Below, piece after piece: positions 1 through 8,838 of a stretch of 42,837 nt of DNA (its first letter is position 1; each line of letters starts with the position of its first letter). The notes under the pieces are model-generated. The model searched no databases. It saw only the letters and a list, made by a program, of their open reading frames with translations, and had not been told where the DNA came from. A program made the translations under genes and the position numbers. The stretch spans positions 1 to 42,837 of the forward strand of contig JASCOA010000015.1 in NCBI GenBank assembly GCA_029959365.1. Reading direction: 5' to 3'. The DNA comes from Microbacteriaceae bacterium PS02343 (GTDB taxonomy: Bacteria; Actinomycetota; Actinomycetes; Actinomycetales; Microbacteriaceae).

Positions 1-67
1 CACCCCCCGGTGGGGGGGCCGGGGGGCGGTGCCCCGCCGGGGCCGGCGCGGGCCCGCCGCATCGCGC

Positions 68-1594
68 TCAGGCGGGCACCGGCACCGCGCGCTCGGCCTC
101 GGGCGCCTCGGTGTCGGCCTGCTCGGCGTCGAGCTCGTCGCGCACCGCCGCGCCGGCCGCGAGCTCCTCGGCGGTGCGGGGCGCGAGCGCCCCGACCAGG
201 GCGTAGGTGCCGAAGCCGACGATCGCCGCGATGATCGTGGCCCAGCCGTCGAGCTCGGGCCCGACCAGCGTGTTGGGCACGTGCAGGATGTCGTTCGGCA
301 CCCCGTAGAGCGTGGGCGTGAGCGCGAGCAGCACCATCCGCACGGCGAAGCCGGTGCCGGCGGCGATGAGCGCGGCCTTCGCGCCGGGGCGCTTCCAGAA
401 CAGTCCGATGAGGAACGGCGCCGCGAGGCAGGCCAGCATGATGTCGAAGGCGAGCGTCAGCAGGATGCCGGTCTGGCTGATCCGGATCGCGAGGAAGGTG
501 CCGAGCACGACGATCGGGACCATCGCGATGCGGGTCCAGCGCAGCAGCGGGTCGGGGCCCGCACCCGAGTGCCGGCGCACCGAGAAGATGTTGCGCACGG
601 CGATCGCCGACGTCGCGAGGATCGCGCCCGAGGCGGTCGAGAAGGACGCGGCCACGACGCCCGAGAGCACGAGCACCGCGATGAGCGGCGGCGCGTAGTC
701 GCCGAGCAGCTGGTAGAGGATCGGCCCGTCGGCGACGGTGATGCCGAGCGTCGCCGAGGCGGTGAGCGCGACCAGGGCGAAGATCGTGCCGATGATCGCG
801 GTGCCGGCGGCGCCGGCGAAGCAGGCGCGGCGCGCGACCTCCGGCGACTTGGCGCCGAAGATGCGCTGCATGAAGTCGATGGCCACGAGGTCGCCGATGC
901 CGAGGGCGATGAGCGTGGCCCAGTTGATCGGCGCGCCGAAGGCCGGGTCGGTGAGCTGCTCGAAGTCGAACGGCCCCATGCCCTCCGGGATCACGATGCC
1001 GTAGCTCAGCGCCACCCAGACGAGCAGCGAGATGGCGGCCACGACCGTGATGACCGTCTGGATGACGGCGGTGTACGCGTCCGAGAACAGGCCGCCGGCG
1101 ACGGTGTACGCCAGCACGAGGCTGACCGAGAGGACCACGCCCCAGGCGTAGGGGATGTTCGCGAACTCCTGCAGCAGGAAGCCGCAGGCGACCAGGTTGC
1201 CCGCGAGCAGGATCGTGAACGACAGGATCATGATCACCGAGGCCACCACCTCCGTCGGCCGGCCGTACCGCATGCGGAAGAAGTCGGCCAGGGTGAACAG
1301 CTTCATGGCGTTCATGGGCTTGGCGAGGAAGAGCCCGGTGATGAGCAGGCAGATCGCGAGGCCGATGGCGAGCGAGGCGCCCGACCAGAAGCCGAACTGC
1401 GCGGTGAGGTCGGTGTTGCCGACGGTCGCGTTCGAGTCGACCGCCGCGGCGGTGAGCGAGACGGCGACCAGGGGGATGCCGAGCCGGCGTCCGGCGACGA
1501 GGTAGTTGGCGCTGTCGCCGTCGATCTTGCGGGCGACCGCGATGCCGACGACGAGGACCACCAGCACGGTGACCCCCACTCCGAAGATGATCAT
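68..1594 (-). CDS. Sodium:solute symporter (SSS family), putative guanidine-locus importer
   Basis: This 508-residue, highly hydrophobic protein has the many alternating membrane segments and short charged loops of the sodium/solute symporter family, and its length is normal for that family. The N-terminus reads MIIFGVGVTVLVVLVVGIAVA, a first membrane helix starting right at the ATG, and a conserved GRRLG loop follows near residue 35. The C-terminal 30 residues are charged and cytoplasmic. It lies on the opposite strand from the guanidine/urea carboxylase operon, beyond the tetR gene. An inverted repeat 40 bases upstream of the start matches one before that operon, so co-regulation is likely. 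The substrate cannot be read from sequence. Guanidine, urea or a related cationic nitrogen compound is inferred from context only. Confidence 0.85.
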   Translation of the reverse strand: MIIFGVGVTVLVVLVVGIAVARKIDGDSANYLVAGRRLGIPLVAVSLTAAAVDSNATVGNTDLTAQFGFWSGASLAIGLAICLLITGLFLAKPMNAMKLFTLADFFRMRYGRPTEVVASVIMILSFTILLAGNLVACGFLLQEFANIPYAWGVVLSVSLVLAYTVAGGLFSDAYTAVIQTVITVVAAISLLVWVALSYGIVIPEGMGPFDFEQLTDPAFGAPINWATLIALGIGDLVAIDFMQRIFGAKSPEVARRACFAGAAGTAIIGTIFALVALTASATLGITVADGPILYQLLGDYAPPLIAVLVLSGVVAASFSTASGAILATSAIAVRNIFSVRRHSGAGPDPLLRWTRIAMVPIVVLGTFLAIRISQTGILLTLAFDIMLACLAAPFLIGLFWKRPGAKAALIAAGTGFAVRMVLLALTPTLYGVPNDILHVPNTLVGPELDGWATIIAAIVGFGTYALVGALAPRTAEELAAGAAVRDELDAEQADTEAPEAERAVPVPA

Positions 1595-1632
1595 GCGTGC
1601 TCCTGGCGGGTGCGGTGGTGCGACGGGGTGTT

Positions 1633-1648
1633 TCTATCGGTTGATAGA
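1633..1648. promoter_or_regulatory. Predicted TetR operator before the symporter gene
   Basis: The inverted repeat TCTATC-GGTT-GATAGA has perfect 6-base arms. It lies about 40 bases upstream of the symporter start and shares the left arm TTTCTATC and right arm GAYAGA with the site at 2485-2506. Two copies, each before one of the flanking transcription units with a tetR gene between them, make it a likely operator of that regulator. Confidence 0.65.
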
Positions 1649-1747
1649 TACGGAGTCTCGTCCCGCCGCGTACCCGCCGTTTTTCGGGCGTGCAACGATC
1701 GTGTTAACTCGCCGGCGGCCCGCCGGCGGTCGTGCGCTCGGCCGAGC

Positions 1748-2389
1748 TCAGCCCAGGTCGGCCAGCAGCGCCGGCCCGGAGGCCGCGGCCTCGGAGGGGT
1801 CCAGAGCGAGCACCCGCAGCGCCGCCTCGGCGATGCGCTCGGGCGCGAGGGCGGCGCCGCGACGGCGCTGCAGGATCACGTTCTCGACGAGCGCGAGCAC
1901 GAGCGCCGCACCGGCGCCCGGGTCGTCGACGCCGCAGGCGGCGACGAGCGTGCGGTAGGCGGTCTCGAGCTCCGCGCGGCGCTCGTGGAACGGCGCGAAG
2001 CGCTCGTCGGCGAGCTCGGGCAGCAGGTAGAGCGAGCCGATGCTGTGCTCGCCGGCGGCGAGCAGCCGAGCGTCGGAGACGCAGAGCGCCCAGAGCCGCA
2101 CGGCCGGGTGCTCGTCGCGGGCGAGCAGCTGCGCGGCCGTCTCGAGCGAGGGCTGCACCGTGCCGAGCAGCAGCTCGAGCAGCACCGCCTGCTTGCCGCC
2201 GAAGTAGTGGTAGAGCGACGCCTGCCGAATGCCGGCGGCCGCCGCGAGCGCGTGCGTGCTCGTGCCGCCGTAGCCCTCGGTGCAGAAGAGGGCGGCGCCG
2301 GCGGCGAGGATGTCGGCCCGGGTCCCCTGCCCGGTGAGCGAGGAACCGGATGCCCGGGGACGTCCGGTGGAAGCGCTCGCCATGGCCAT
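1748..2389 (-). CDS. TetR/AcrR family transcriptional regulator of the guanidine locus
   Basis: This 213-residue protein has a TetR-type helix-turn-helix at about residues 22-68. The stretch from TRADILAAGAALFCTEGYGG through GIRQASLYHYFGGKQAVLLELL holds the recognition helix and the conserved YHYF turn. The remaining, mostly helical part is the variable ligand-binding and dimerisation domain. The first ATG at 2389 is used; another ATG lies two codons in and neither has a good ribosome site. The gene is divergent from the carboxylase operon and reads the same way as the symporter, 153 bases upstream of it. Matching palindromes before both neighbours suggest it represses both. Guanidine, carboxyguanidine or another pathway intermediate is a plausible inducer, but that is inference. 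Confidence 0.88.
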   Translation of the reverse strand: MAMASASTGRPRASGSSLTGQGTRADILAAGAALFCTEGYGGTSTHALAAAAGIRQASLYHYFGGKQAVLLELLLGTVQPSLETAAQLLARDEHPAVRLWALCVSDARLLAAGEHSIGSLYLLPELADERFAPFHERRAELETAYRTLVAACGVDDPGAGAALVLALVENVILQRRRGAALAPERIAEAALRVLALDPSEAAASGPALLADLG

Positions 2390-2484
2390 GACGCTAGCAG
2401 CGGCGCCGCTCCGGCCGGTCGGCGCCGGGCCCGAAACACGATCGCAACACCGGGGTCACGCCCGCGATACGAGCGCACTGTTCA

Positions 2485-2506
2485 CTTTCTATCATTCGAC
2501 AGAAAG
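2485..2506. promoter_or_regulatory. Predicted TetR operator and -10 region of the guanidine operon
   Basis: The imperfect inverted repeat CTTTCTATCATTCGACAGAAAG lies 8 bases before the first operon gene. It contains a good -10 hexamer, TATCAT (2490-2495), and overlaps the AGAAAGG ribosome site. Its core TTTCTATC-N4-GACAGA matches the symporter site TTTCTATC-N4-GATAGA. Repressor binding here would block both polymerase and ribosome access. No guanidine-I riboswitch fold is evident in the short 125-base spacer. Confidence 0.65.
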
Positions 2507-2514
2507 GGGTCGCG

Positions 2515-3354
2515 ATGAGCGCGTCCACCACCTCGACCACCGCCGGCGCCCGCGAGCACGCCCGCGCCCAGGAGGGCACGGTCGTCGACGCGATGCCGCT
2601 GCTGCCCGCCTCCGCGCATCCGGCACCGCCCGAGGGCGTCGAGCCGGGCGCGCTGCGCTGGAGCGAGCGCATCGCCGGCGGCGGCTACGGGCACCGGGTG
2701 CTCGCCCGCGGCACGCACCTGCGCCTCACCGACGTCGACGGCGACGCGTGCGCGAGCCTCGTCCTCTACAACGCACTCGAGCCCCACGAGCGGCTCAACG
2801 TGGCCGACACCGTCAAGGTGCAGTGGCAGGTGTACGCCGGAACCGGGCAGCTGCTGCTGAGCGATCAGGGCCGCGTGCTCGGGACCGTCGTCGCCGACGA
2901 CTCCGGCCGGCACGACACCCTCTACGGCACCAGCGCACTCGCCCGCAACGTGGAGCGCTACGGCGACGGCAGCCCGCAGGGCCCCTCCCCCGCGGGCCGC
3001 GAGCTGCTCGTGCTCGCGGCCGCGAAGCACGGGCTCGGCCGCCGCGACGTGCCGCCGAGCGTCTCCTACTTCCAGGGCGTGCGCATCCGCGAGGACGGCA
3101 GCCCCGAGTTCCAGGGCTCCGCCGGCGCCGGGCACTCCGTGACGATCCGCCTCGAGATGCCGGCGATCGTGCTGCTGGCCGACACGGCGCATCCGCTCGA
3201 TCCCCGACCCGAGTGGTCGTGCGGCCCGCTCGACGTGCTCGCCTGGGCCGGCGAGCCGACCGGCGCCGACGACGCGCTGCGCACGGCGAGCCCCGAGGGC
3301 CGCCGCGCGTTCCTCAACACCGACGACTACCTGAGCGCGAGGGGCATCGCATGA
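2515..3354 (+). CDS. Carboxyguanidine deiminase subunit, larger DUF1989 protein (urea carboxylase-associated)
   Basis: This 279-residue protein belongs to the DUF1989 family, known from other bacteria as a urea-carboxylase-associated protein and later shown to be one of two subunits of carboxyguanidine deiminase. That enzyme removes ammonia from carboxyguanidine to give allophanate. The family core is visible in the LTDVDGDACASLVLYNA segment (about residues 71-87), the HDT motif at residues 133-135, and the C-terminal GSPEFQGSAGAGHSVTIRLEM region. The start ATG follows AGAAAGGGGT closely. It is the first gene of the operon and overlaps the second by ATGA, as expected for subunits made in equal amounts. 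Which of the published subunit names applies was not resolved here. Confidence 0.88.
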   Translation: MSASTTSTTAGAREHARAQEGTVVDAMPLLPASAHPAPPEGVEPGALRWSERIAGGGYGHRVLARGTHLRLTDVDGDACASLVLYNALEPHERLNVADTVKVQWQVYAGTGQLLLSDQGRVLGTVVADDSGRHDTLYGTSALARNVERYGDGSPQGPSPAGRELLVLAAAKHGLGRRDVPPSVSYFQGVRIREDGSPEFQGSAGAGHSVTIRLEMPAIVLLADTAHPLDPRPEWSCGPLDVLAWAGEPTGADDALRTASPEGRRAFLNTDDYLSARGIA

Positions 3355-3983
3355 GCATCACCGGCTACGGCAAGCAGATCCACCGCGAGACCGTCGCGGC
3401 CCGAGCACCCTGGTCGCGCGTGCTGCGCGCCGGCGAGGTGCTCGTCATCGTCGACGTCGACGGCAACCAGGCCGTCGACTTCCTCGCCTACGACGCCCAC
3501 GACCGCGCCGCGTACTCGGTGCCGGCCACGCTGCAGGGGCAGGGATCGGTGTTCCTGACCACCGGCTCGGTGCTGCGAGACGCCGAGCACCGCCCGCTGC
3601 TCACCGTGCTCGACACGGACGTCGACCGGCACGACACCCTCGGCGGCGCCTGCTCGAAGGAGAGCAACACGCTGCGCTACGGCCACCACACCCGGGGCCA
3701 GCACGCCTGCGCCGAGAACTTCCTCGCCGAGCTCTCGCTGCACGGCATGGGCAAGCGCGACCAGGTCTCGAACGTCAACTGGTTCATGAACGTGCCGGTC
3801 GACCCCGACGGAGCCCTCGGCATCGTCGACGGCATCTCCTCTCCCGGCCTCAGCGTCACGCTGCGCGCCGAGCGCGACACGCTCGTGGTCGTCTCGAACT
3901 GCCCGCAGATCAACAACCCCTGCAACGGCTTCGATCCGAGCCGGGCCGAGATGATCGTCTTCGACGGGGCGGTGACGGCATGA
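3351..3983 (+). CDS. Carboxyguanidine deiminase subunit, smaller DUF1989 protein
   Basis: This 210-residue paralogue of the preceding gene has the same DUF1989 fold signatures: VDVDGNQAVDFLAYDA at residues 34-49 and HDT at residues 94-96. Unlike its larger partner it carries Cys101 (GGACSKESN), Cys120 in RGQHACAENF, and a C-terminal CPQINNPCNGFDPS segment (Cys184, Cys191). This suggests that it holds the metal or catalytic site while the larger subunit is mainly structural. That division is inference. The start at 3351 is fixed by the ATGA overlap with the stop of the previous gene, and its own stop overlaps the carboxylase start the same way. Product and partner are the allophanate-forming deiminase complex. 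Confidence 0.88.
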   Translation: MSITGYGKQIHRETVAARAPWSRVLRAGEVLVIVDVDGNQAVDFLAYDAHDRAAYSVPATLQGQGSVFLTTGSVLRDAEHRPLLTVLDTDVDRHDTLGGACSKESNTLRYGHHTRGQHACAENFLAELSLHGMGKRDQVSNVNWFMNVPVDPDGALGIVDGISSPGLSVTLRAERDTLVVVSNCPQINNPCNGFDPSRAEMIVFDGAVTA

Positions 3984-6900
3984 CCTTCGACACCCTGCTC
4001 ATCGCGAACCGCGGCGAGATCGCCGTGCGCATCATCCGCACGGCGAAGCGGATGGGGCTGCGCACCGTCGCCGTCTACTCCGACGCCGATCTCGGGGCCG
4101 CGCATGTGGCGCTCGCCGACGAGGCGGTGCGCATCGGCCCGGCGCCCGCGGCGGAGAGCTACCTGCGCATCGACCGGATCCTCGAGGCCGCCGCCGCGAC
4201 CGGCGCCGGCGCGGTCCACCCCGGCTACGGCTTCCTCAGCGAGAACGCGGAGTTCGCCCGCGCCTGCGAGGCCGCCGGCGTCGTCTTCGTCGGCCCCTCC
4301 CCGGAGCACCTCGACGTCTTCGGGGCCAAGCACACCGCCCGCGAAGCCGCCGAGCGCGCCGACGTGCCGCTGCTGGCCGGCACCGGGCTGCTCGACGACG
4401 TCGAGCACGCCCTCGCCGAGGCCGCGCGCATCGGCTACCCGGTGATGCTCAAGGCCACCGCGGGCGGCGGCGGCATCGGCATGCGCGCCTGCCGCGACGC
4501 CGCCGAGCTCGCCGGCGCCTGGGACGACGTGCGCCGCCTGGCCGGCGCCTCGTTCTCCTCGGCCGGCGTCTTCCTCGAGCGGCTCGTCGAGCACGCCCGT
4601 CACGTGGAGGTGCAGGTCTTCGGCACCGGCGACGGCACCGTCGTCACCCTGGGCGACCGCGACTGCTCGCTGCAGCGCCGCAATCAGAAGGTCGTGGAGG
4701 AGAGCCCGACGCCCGGGCTGCCCGACGCCGTGCGCGAGCGCATCACCGAAGCCGCGCGCCGGCTCTGCGCCGAGGCCGGCTACCGCAGCGCCGGCACGGT
4801 CGAGTACATCTACGACCCGGTGCGCGAGGAGGCGGCCTTCCTCGAGGTGAACACCCGCCTGCAGGTGGAGCACCCGGTGACCGAGGCCCGCTACGGCGTC
4901 GACCTCGTCGAGTGGATGCTGCGCCTTGCCCAGGGCGAGACCGCCTTCGTCGACGAGCTCGGTGAGCCGGTCGGCGCCGCCGTCGAGGCCCGCGTCTACG
5001 CCGAGAATACCGATCTCGGCAACGTGCCGAGCTCGGGCACCGTCACCGCCGTCGGGCTGCCCGCCGGCGTGCGGGTGGACACCTGGATCCGCGCCGGCAG
5101 CGAGGTATCGACCGCCTACGATCCGATGCTCGCCAAGGTGGTCGTGCACGGCGCCGACCGCGCCGAGGCCTGGGCCGCGCTCGGCGAGGCGCTCGCGGGG
5201 ACGCGCGTGGACGGCATCGCCACGAACCTCGGACTGCTGCGCACGATCGCGGCGGAGCCCGCCGTGCTCGCGGCCGAGCACTCGACCGCCACGCTCGACG
5301 GGCTGCGCGACCGCACCCCGCGCATCGAGGTCGTCAAGGGCGGCATGCTCACGACGGTGCAGGACGTGCCGGGCCGGCTCGGCTACTGGCCGGTGGGCGT
5401 CCCGCCGTCGGGGCCGATGGACGAGCTCTCCTTCCGGCTCGGCAACGCCGCCCTCGGCAACCCCGTCGACGCGCCCGGACTCGAGATCACGATGAGCGGA
5501 CCGACGCTGCGGCTCCACACGCCGGCGCGCGTCGTCGTGACCGGGGCCCCCGCATCCGTCACCGTGGACGGCTCGCCCGTGCCGCAGTGGGAGCCGGTGG
5601 CCGTGCCCGCCGGCGGCGTGCTCGCGATCGGCACCGCCGAGCGCGGCATGCGGATCTACCTGCTCATCGAGGGCGGGCTCGACCTGCCGCTCGTGATGGG
5701 CTCGGCGAGCACCTTCGACCTCGGCGCCATCGGCGGCCACGCGGGCCGCGCGCTCGCGCCCGGCGACATCCTGGGGCTGCGCACGCCCGACGAACCGCAC
5801 GAGGTGGCCGCGGTGCCCCAGGCGTCGCGCCCGGCGTTCCCGAGCGCCTGGACCGTCGCCGCGCTCGAGGGGCCGCATGCGGCGCCCGAGTTCTTCACCC
5901 CCGACGACATGAGCGTGTTCTACGCCACCGACTGGCAGGTGCACTTCAACTCGGCGCGCACCGGTGTTCGGCTCGTCGGCCCGAAGCCCGAGTGGGCGCG
6001 CAGCGACGGCGGCGAGGCGGGGCTGCACCCCTCCAACATCCACGACACCCCCTACGCGGTCGGCGCGGTCGACTACACGGGCGACCTGCCGATCCTGCTC
6101 GGCCCCGACGGGCCCAGCCTCGGCGGCTTCACCTGCCCCGCGACCGTCGCGACCGGGCACCTCTGGAAGCTCGGCCAGCTGCGGCCCGGCGACACCGTGC
6201 GCTTCACGCCGGTCGTGGCCGCGCAGGCGGCCGAGCTGCTCGCCGCCCCGCTCGCCGAGCCGGCAGCCGGCAGGGATGCGGTGCGCGACGGCGGCGTGCT
6301 GCACCGCGTGCCCGAGCGGCCCGGCAACCCGGCGCTCACGATCCGCCGCAGCGGCGACGCGAACCTGCTCGCCGAGTTCGGCGAGCAGGTGCTCGAACTG
6401 GCCTCGCGGATGCGCGTGCACGCGCTCATGGAGGCCGTGCAGGCCGCGGACCTGCCGGGCGTGATCGAGCTGACCCCGGGCATCCGCTCGCTGCAGGTGC
6501 ACTTCGACCCCCGCGAGACGAGCACCGACGCCATCGCGGCCGCCGTGCTCGCGACCGAGGCCGTGCTGCCCGACACCGCGGACATCCGCGTGCCGAGCCG
6601 CACGGTGCACCTGCCGCTGTCGTGGGACGACCCCTCCACCCGCGAGGCGATCAAGCGCTACATGGCGGGCGTGCGCGACGACGCCCCGTGGTGCCCGTGG
6701 AACATCGAGTTCATCCGCCGCATCAACGGCCTGGAGTCGGTGGAGGACGTCTACCGCACGGTCTTCGACGCCGAGTACCTGGTGCTCGGCCTCGGCGACG
6801 TCTACCTCGGCGCACCCGTGGCGACCCCGCTCGACCCGCGGCACCGGCTCGTGACCACCAAGTACAACCCGGCGCGCACCTGGACCCCGCAGAACGCCGT

Positions 6901-7567
6901 CGGCATCGGCGGCGCCTACCTCTGCATCTACGGCATGGAGGGGCCGGGCGGCTACCAGTTCGTCGGCCGCACCGTGCCGGTGTGGTCGACGCTGCACCAG
7001 GCCGGGCCGTTCGAGCCCGGGGTGCCGTGGCTGCTGCGCTTCTTCGACCGCATCCGCTGGTATCCGGTGGAACCGGAGGAGCTGCTCGAGCTGCGCGCCG
7101 AGATGGCCGCGGGACGGATGCCGCTGCGCATCGAGCAGGGCGAGTTCGGCATGGCCGAGTACGACGCCTTCCTCGCCGAGAACGCCGAGTCGATCGCCGC
7201 GTTCCGCGCGCAGCAGGCCGCGGCCTTCGGCAGCGAGCGCGACGCGTGGGAGGCGGCCGGCGAGTTCGCCCGCGAGCACGCCGAGCCGGCGCCGGTCTCG
7301 GCCGCGGTGGAGATCCCGGCCGGCTGCGAGGGCGTCGAGGCGCCCTTCGTGGCGACCGTGTTCCGCATCGACGTGGCCGTGGGCGACCGGGTCGAGGAGG
7401 GCCAGACGCTGCTCGCCCTCGAGGCGATGAAGATGGAGGCGCCCCTGGCGGCCCCCGTCTCCGGCCGCGTCGTCGAGGTCGTCGCCGAGATCGGCGAGCA
7501 GGTGAGCGCCGGCTCGGTGCTCGTGATCGTCGAACCCGATACCGCACTCGAACAGGAGGCTGCATGA
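3980..7567 (+). CDS. Biotin-dependent guanidine (urea-type) carboxylase
   Basis: This single-chain 1195-residue biotin carboxylase has normal length for bacterial urea/guanidine carboxylases. The biotin carboxylase domain covers about residues 1-450, with IANRGEIAVRI at the N-terminus, the ATP-grasp glycine loop KATAGGGGIGMR starting at Lys158, and EVNTRLQVEHPVTE starting at Glu289. A KipA-like carboxyltransferase half follows (about 460-770, starting GGMLTTVQDVPGRLGY) and then a KipI-like half (about 790-1010, including GIGGAYLCIYGMEGPGGYQF). The C-terminal biotinyl domain has EAMKM with biotinyl Lys1151. It uses ATP and bicarbonate to carboxylate guanidine, or less likely urea. Two DUF1989 genes directly upstream favour guanidine as substrate. 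A protein fused to allophanate hydrolase would be urea amidolyase; this one is separate. Confidence 0.93.
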   Translation: MTFDTLLIANRGEIAVRIIRTAKRMGLRTVAVYSDADLGAAHVALADEAVRIGPAPAAESYLRIDRILEAAAATGAGAVHPGYGFLSENAEFARACEAAGVVFVGPSPEHLDVFGAKHTAREAAERADVPLLAGTGLLDDVEHALAEAARIGYPVMLKATAGGGGIGMRACRDAAELAGAWDDVRRLAGASFSSAGVFLERLVEHARHVEVQVFGTGDGTVVTLGDRDCSLQRRNQKVVEESPTPGLPDAVRERITEAARRLCAEAGYRSAGTVEYIYDPVREEAAFLEVNTRLQVEHPVTEARYGVDLVEWMLRLAQGETAFVDELGEPVGAAVEARVYAENTDLGNVPSSGTVTAVGLPAGVRVDTWIRAGSEVSTAYDPMLAKVVVHGADRAEAWAALGEALAGTRVDGIATNLGLLRTIAAEPAVLAAEHSTATLDGLRDRTPRIEVVKGGMLTTVQDVPGRLGYWPVGVPPSGPMDELSFRLGNAALGNPVDAPGLEITMSGPTLRLHTPARVVVTGAPASVTVDGSPVPQWEPVAVPAGGVLAIGTAERGMRIYLLIEGGLDLPLVMGSASTFDLGAIGGHAGRALAPGDILGLRTPDEPHEVAAVPQASRPAFPSAWTVAALEGPHAAPEFFTPDDMSVFYATDWQVHFNSARTGVRLVGPKPEWARSDGGEAGLHPSNIHDTPYAVGAVDYTGDLPILLGPDGPSLGGFTCPATVATGHLWKLGQLRPGDTVRFTPVVAAQAAELLAAPLAEPAAGRDAVRDGGVLHRVPERPGNPALTIRRSGDANLLAEFGEQVLELASRMRVHALMEAVQAADLPGVIELTPGIRSLQVHFDPRETSTDAIAAAVLATEAVLPDTADIRVPSRTVHLPLSWDDPSTREAIKRYMAGVRDDAPWCPWNIEFIRRINGLESVEDVYRTVFDAEYLVLGLGDVYLGAPVATPLDPRHRLVTTKYNPARTWTPQNAVGIGGAYLCIYGMEGPGGYQFVGRTVPVWSTLHQAGPFEPGVPWLLRFFDRIRWYPVEPEELLELRAEMAAGRMPLRIEQGEFGMAEYDAFLAENAESIAAFRAQQAAAFGSERDAWEAAGEFAREHAEPAPVSAAVEIPAGCEGVEAPFVATVFRIDVAVGDRVEEGQTLLALEAMKMEAPLAAPVSGRVVEVVAEIGEQVSAGSVLVIVEPDTALEQEAA

Positions 7568-8838
7568 CCCCCATCACCGACCCCGCCGCGCACGTCGCGG
7601 AGCGCTACGCCCGCGTGGCCGAGCGCCCCGAGGCCTGGATCGAGCTGCGGCCCGAGGCCGAGGTCGCCGAGGAGCTCGCGGACGTGCTCGCCCGCGAGGC
7701 CGCCGGCGAGGCGCTGCCGCTGGCCGGCGCGCTGCTCGCGGTGAAGGGCAACCGCGCGGGGGGGGGCCGGCCCCCCCCGGCGGCGGGCCCCGCCTGCGCC
7801 ACCGCGCCCGGGCCGGCCGCGACGGCCGTCGCACGACTGCGCGCGGCCGGCGCCGTCGTGCTCGGCGTCACGAATCTCGACCAGTTCGCCACCGGGCTGG
7901 TCGGCAGCCGCTCGCCCTACGGCGCGGTGCGGCACGCCACCGACCCGACGCGCATCTCGGGCGGCTCGTCGTCAGGCTCGTCGGTGGCCGTCGCGCTCGG
8001 CATCGCCGACGTCGCGCTCGGCACCGACACCGCGGGCTCCGGCCGGGTGCCGGCCGCCTTCCACGGGCTCTACGGCGTCAAGCCGACGAAGGGATGGGTC
8101 AGCGCCGCCGGCGTCGTGCCCGCCTGCCGCAGCCTCGACGTCGTCACGGTCATGGCCGCCGACCTCGATCTGGCCGAGCGGGCGCTGTCGGTGATGTCGG
8201 GAGCGGATGCGCGCGATCCGCTCAGCCGCACCGGTTCGGCCGCAGACTTCCCAGCCGTCCCCCGCATCGGCGTGCCGCTGCCCGGTCAGCTCGGCGAGCT
8301 CGCCCCGGGCTGGGCGGAGGCCTTCGACGCCGAGACCGCACGCTGGGCCGCCGCCGGCGCCGAGCTGGTGCCCGTGGACATCGCAGTGCTGCTCGAGGTG
8401 GCGCTCATGCTCTACGACGGCGCCTTCGTGGCCGAGCGCTATGCGGCGGTGGGCGCCTTCGTCGACGCGCACCCCGACGAGGTCGACTCGACCGTCGGCG
8501 GCATCATCGCCCGCTCGAAGGAGCTGCCGGCCTGGCGTCTGCTGCAGGACCAGGAGCGCCTGGACATCGCGGCCGTCACCGCCCGTGCGCTGTTCGCCGA
8601 GCTCGACGCCCTGCTGCTGCCGACCACCGTCGAGCACCCGACCCTCGAGGCCGTGGCCGCCGAGCCCGTCGCCGTGAACAGCCGCCTCGGTCGCTTCACC
8701 AACTTCGCCAACCTGCTCGACCTCGCCGCGCTCGCCTACCCCGCGGGCCTCGTCGAGGGGCTGCCCTTCGGGGTGCAGCTCGTCGCGCCCGCCTTCACCG
8801 ACCACCAGCTCATCGACCTCGTCAGGAACCGCGCATGA
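7564..8838 (+). CDS. atzF: Allophanate hydrolase, amidase domain
   Basis: This 424-residue amidase-signature enzyme hydrolyses allophanate to ammonia and carbon dioxide, the last step after the carboxylase and deiminase. The Ser-cisSer-Lys triad is visible: Lys61 in AVKGN, the serine-rich GGSSSGSS loop at residues 133-140, and nucleophile Ser159 in GTDTAGSGRVPAAFHGLYGVKPTKG. The start overlaps the carboxylase stop by ATGA. The protein ends after the amidase fold; the C-terminal domain of classical AtzF (about 600 residues) is encoded by the next gene. Residues 62-80, right after Lys61, read as Gly, Arg, Ala and Pro runs where the family has a KDNIDVAGLPTTAG-like loop, with the reading frame intact (see findings). 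Elsewhere conservation is good. Confidence 0.9.
   Translation: MTPITDPAAHVAERYARVAERPEAWIELRPEAEVAEELADVLAREAAGEALPLAGALLAVKGNRAGGGRPPPAAGPACATAPGPAATAVARLRAAGAVVLGVTNLDQFATGLVGSRSPYGAVRHATDPTRISGGSSSGSSVAVALGIADVALGTDTAGSGRVPAAFHGLYGVKPTKGWVSAAGVVPACRSLDVVTVMAADLDLAERALSVMSGADARDPLSRTGSAADFPAVPRIGVPLPGQLGELAPGWAEAFDAETARWAAAGAELVPVDIAVLLEVALMLYDGAFVAERYAAVGAFVDAHPDEVDSTVGGIIARSKELPAWRLLQDQERLDIAAVTARALFAELDALLLPTTVEHPTLEAVAAEPVAVNSRLGRFTNFANLLDLAALAYPAGLVEGLPFGVQLVAPAFTDHQLIDLVRNRA
7747..7818 (+). other. Anomalous G/C-saturated stretch in the amidase active-site loop
   Basis: About 70 bases contain runs of nine G and eight C and almost no A or T, unlike flanking codons. Codon-for-codon comparison with the usual KDNIDVAGLPTTAGCPA loop gives equal length. 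Most differences look like A/T to G/C replacements (Asp to Gly, Val to Gly, Leu to Arg, Thr to Pro). This suggests consensus error at a hard-to-sequence site rather than natural divergence. Confidence 0.5.

Noticed and set aside
1-67. G/C-run sequence with small inverted repeats at the left edge
   Set aside because: It could be a terminator for the symporter, but stems are ambiguous among many G and C runs and the same pattern at 7747-7818 looks like artefact. No feature is claimed.
2390-2514. Possible guanidine riboswitch before the guanidine operon
   Set aside because: The spacer is too short after allowing for the tetR start and shows no recognisable conserved riboswitch core; the inverted repeat explains the region better.
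29-2518. 829-residue plus-strand open frame over the symporter and tetR genes
   Set aside because: It is extremely rich in Arg, Glu, Asp and His with no domain, and lies antisense to two well-supported genes. Such long shadows are normal at this GC content.
3677-7279. 1200-residue minus-strand open frame opposite the carboxylase
   Set aside because: Composition is low-complexity Arg/Gly/Ala/Val, and the plus strand encodes a clear full-length carboxylase.
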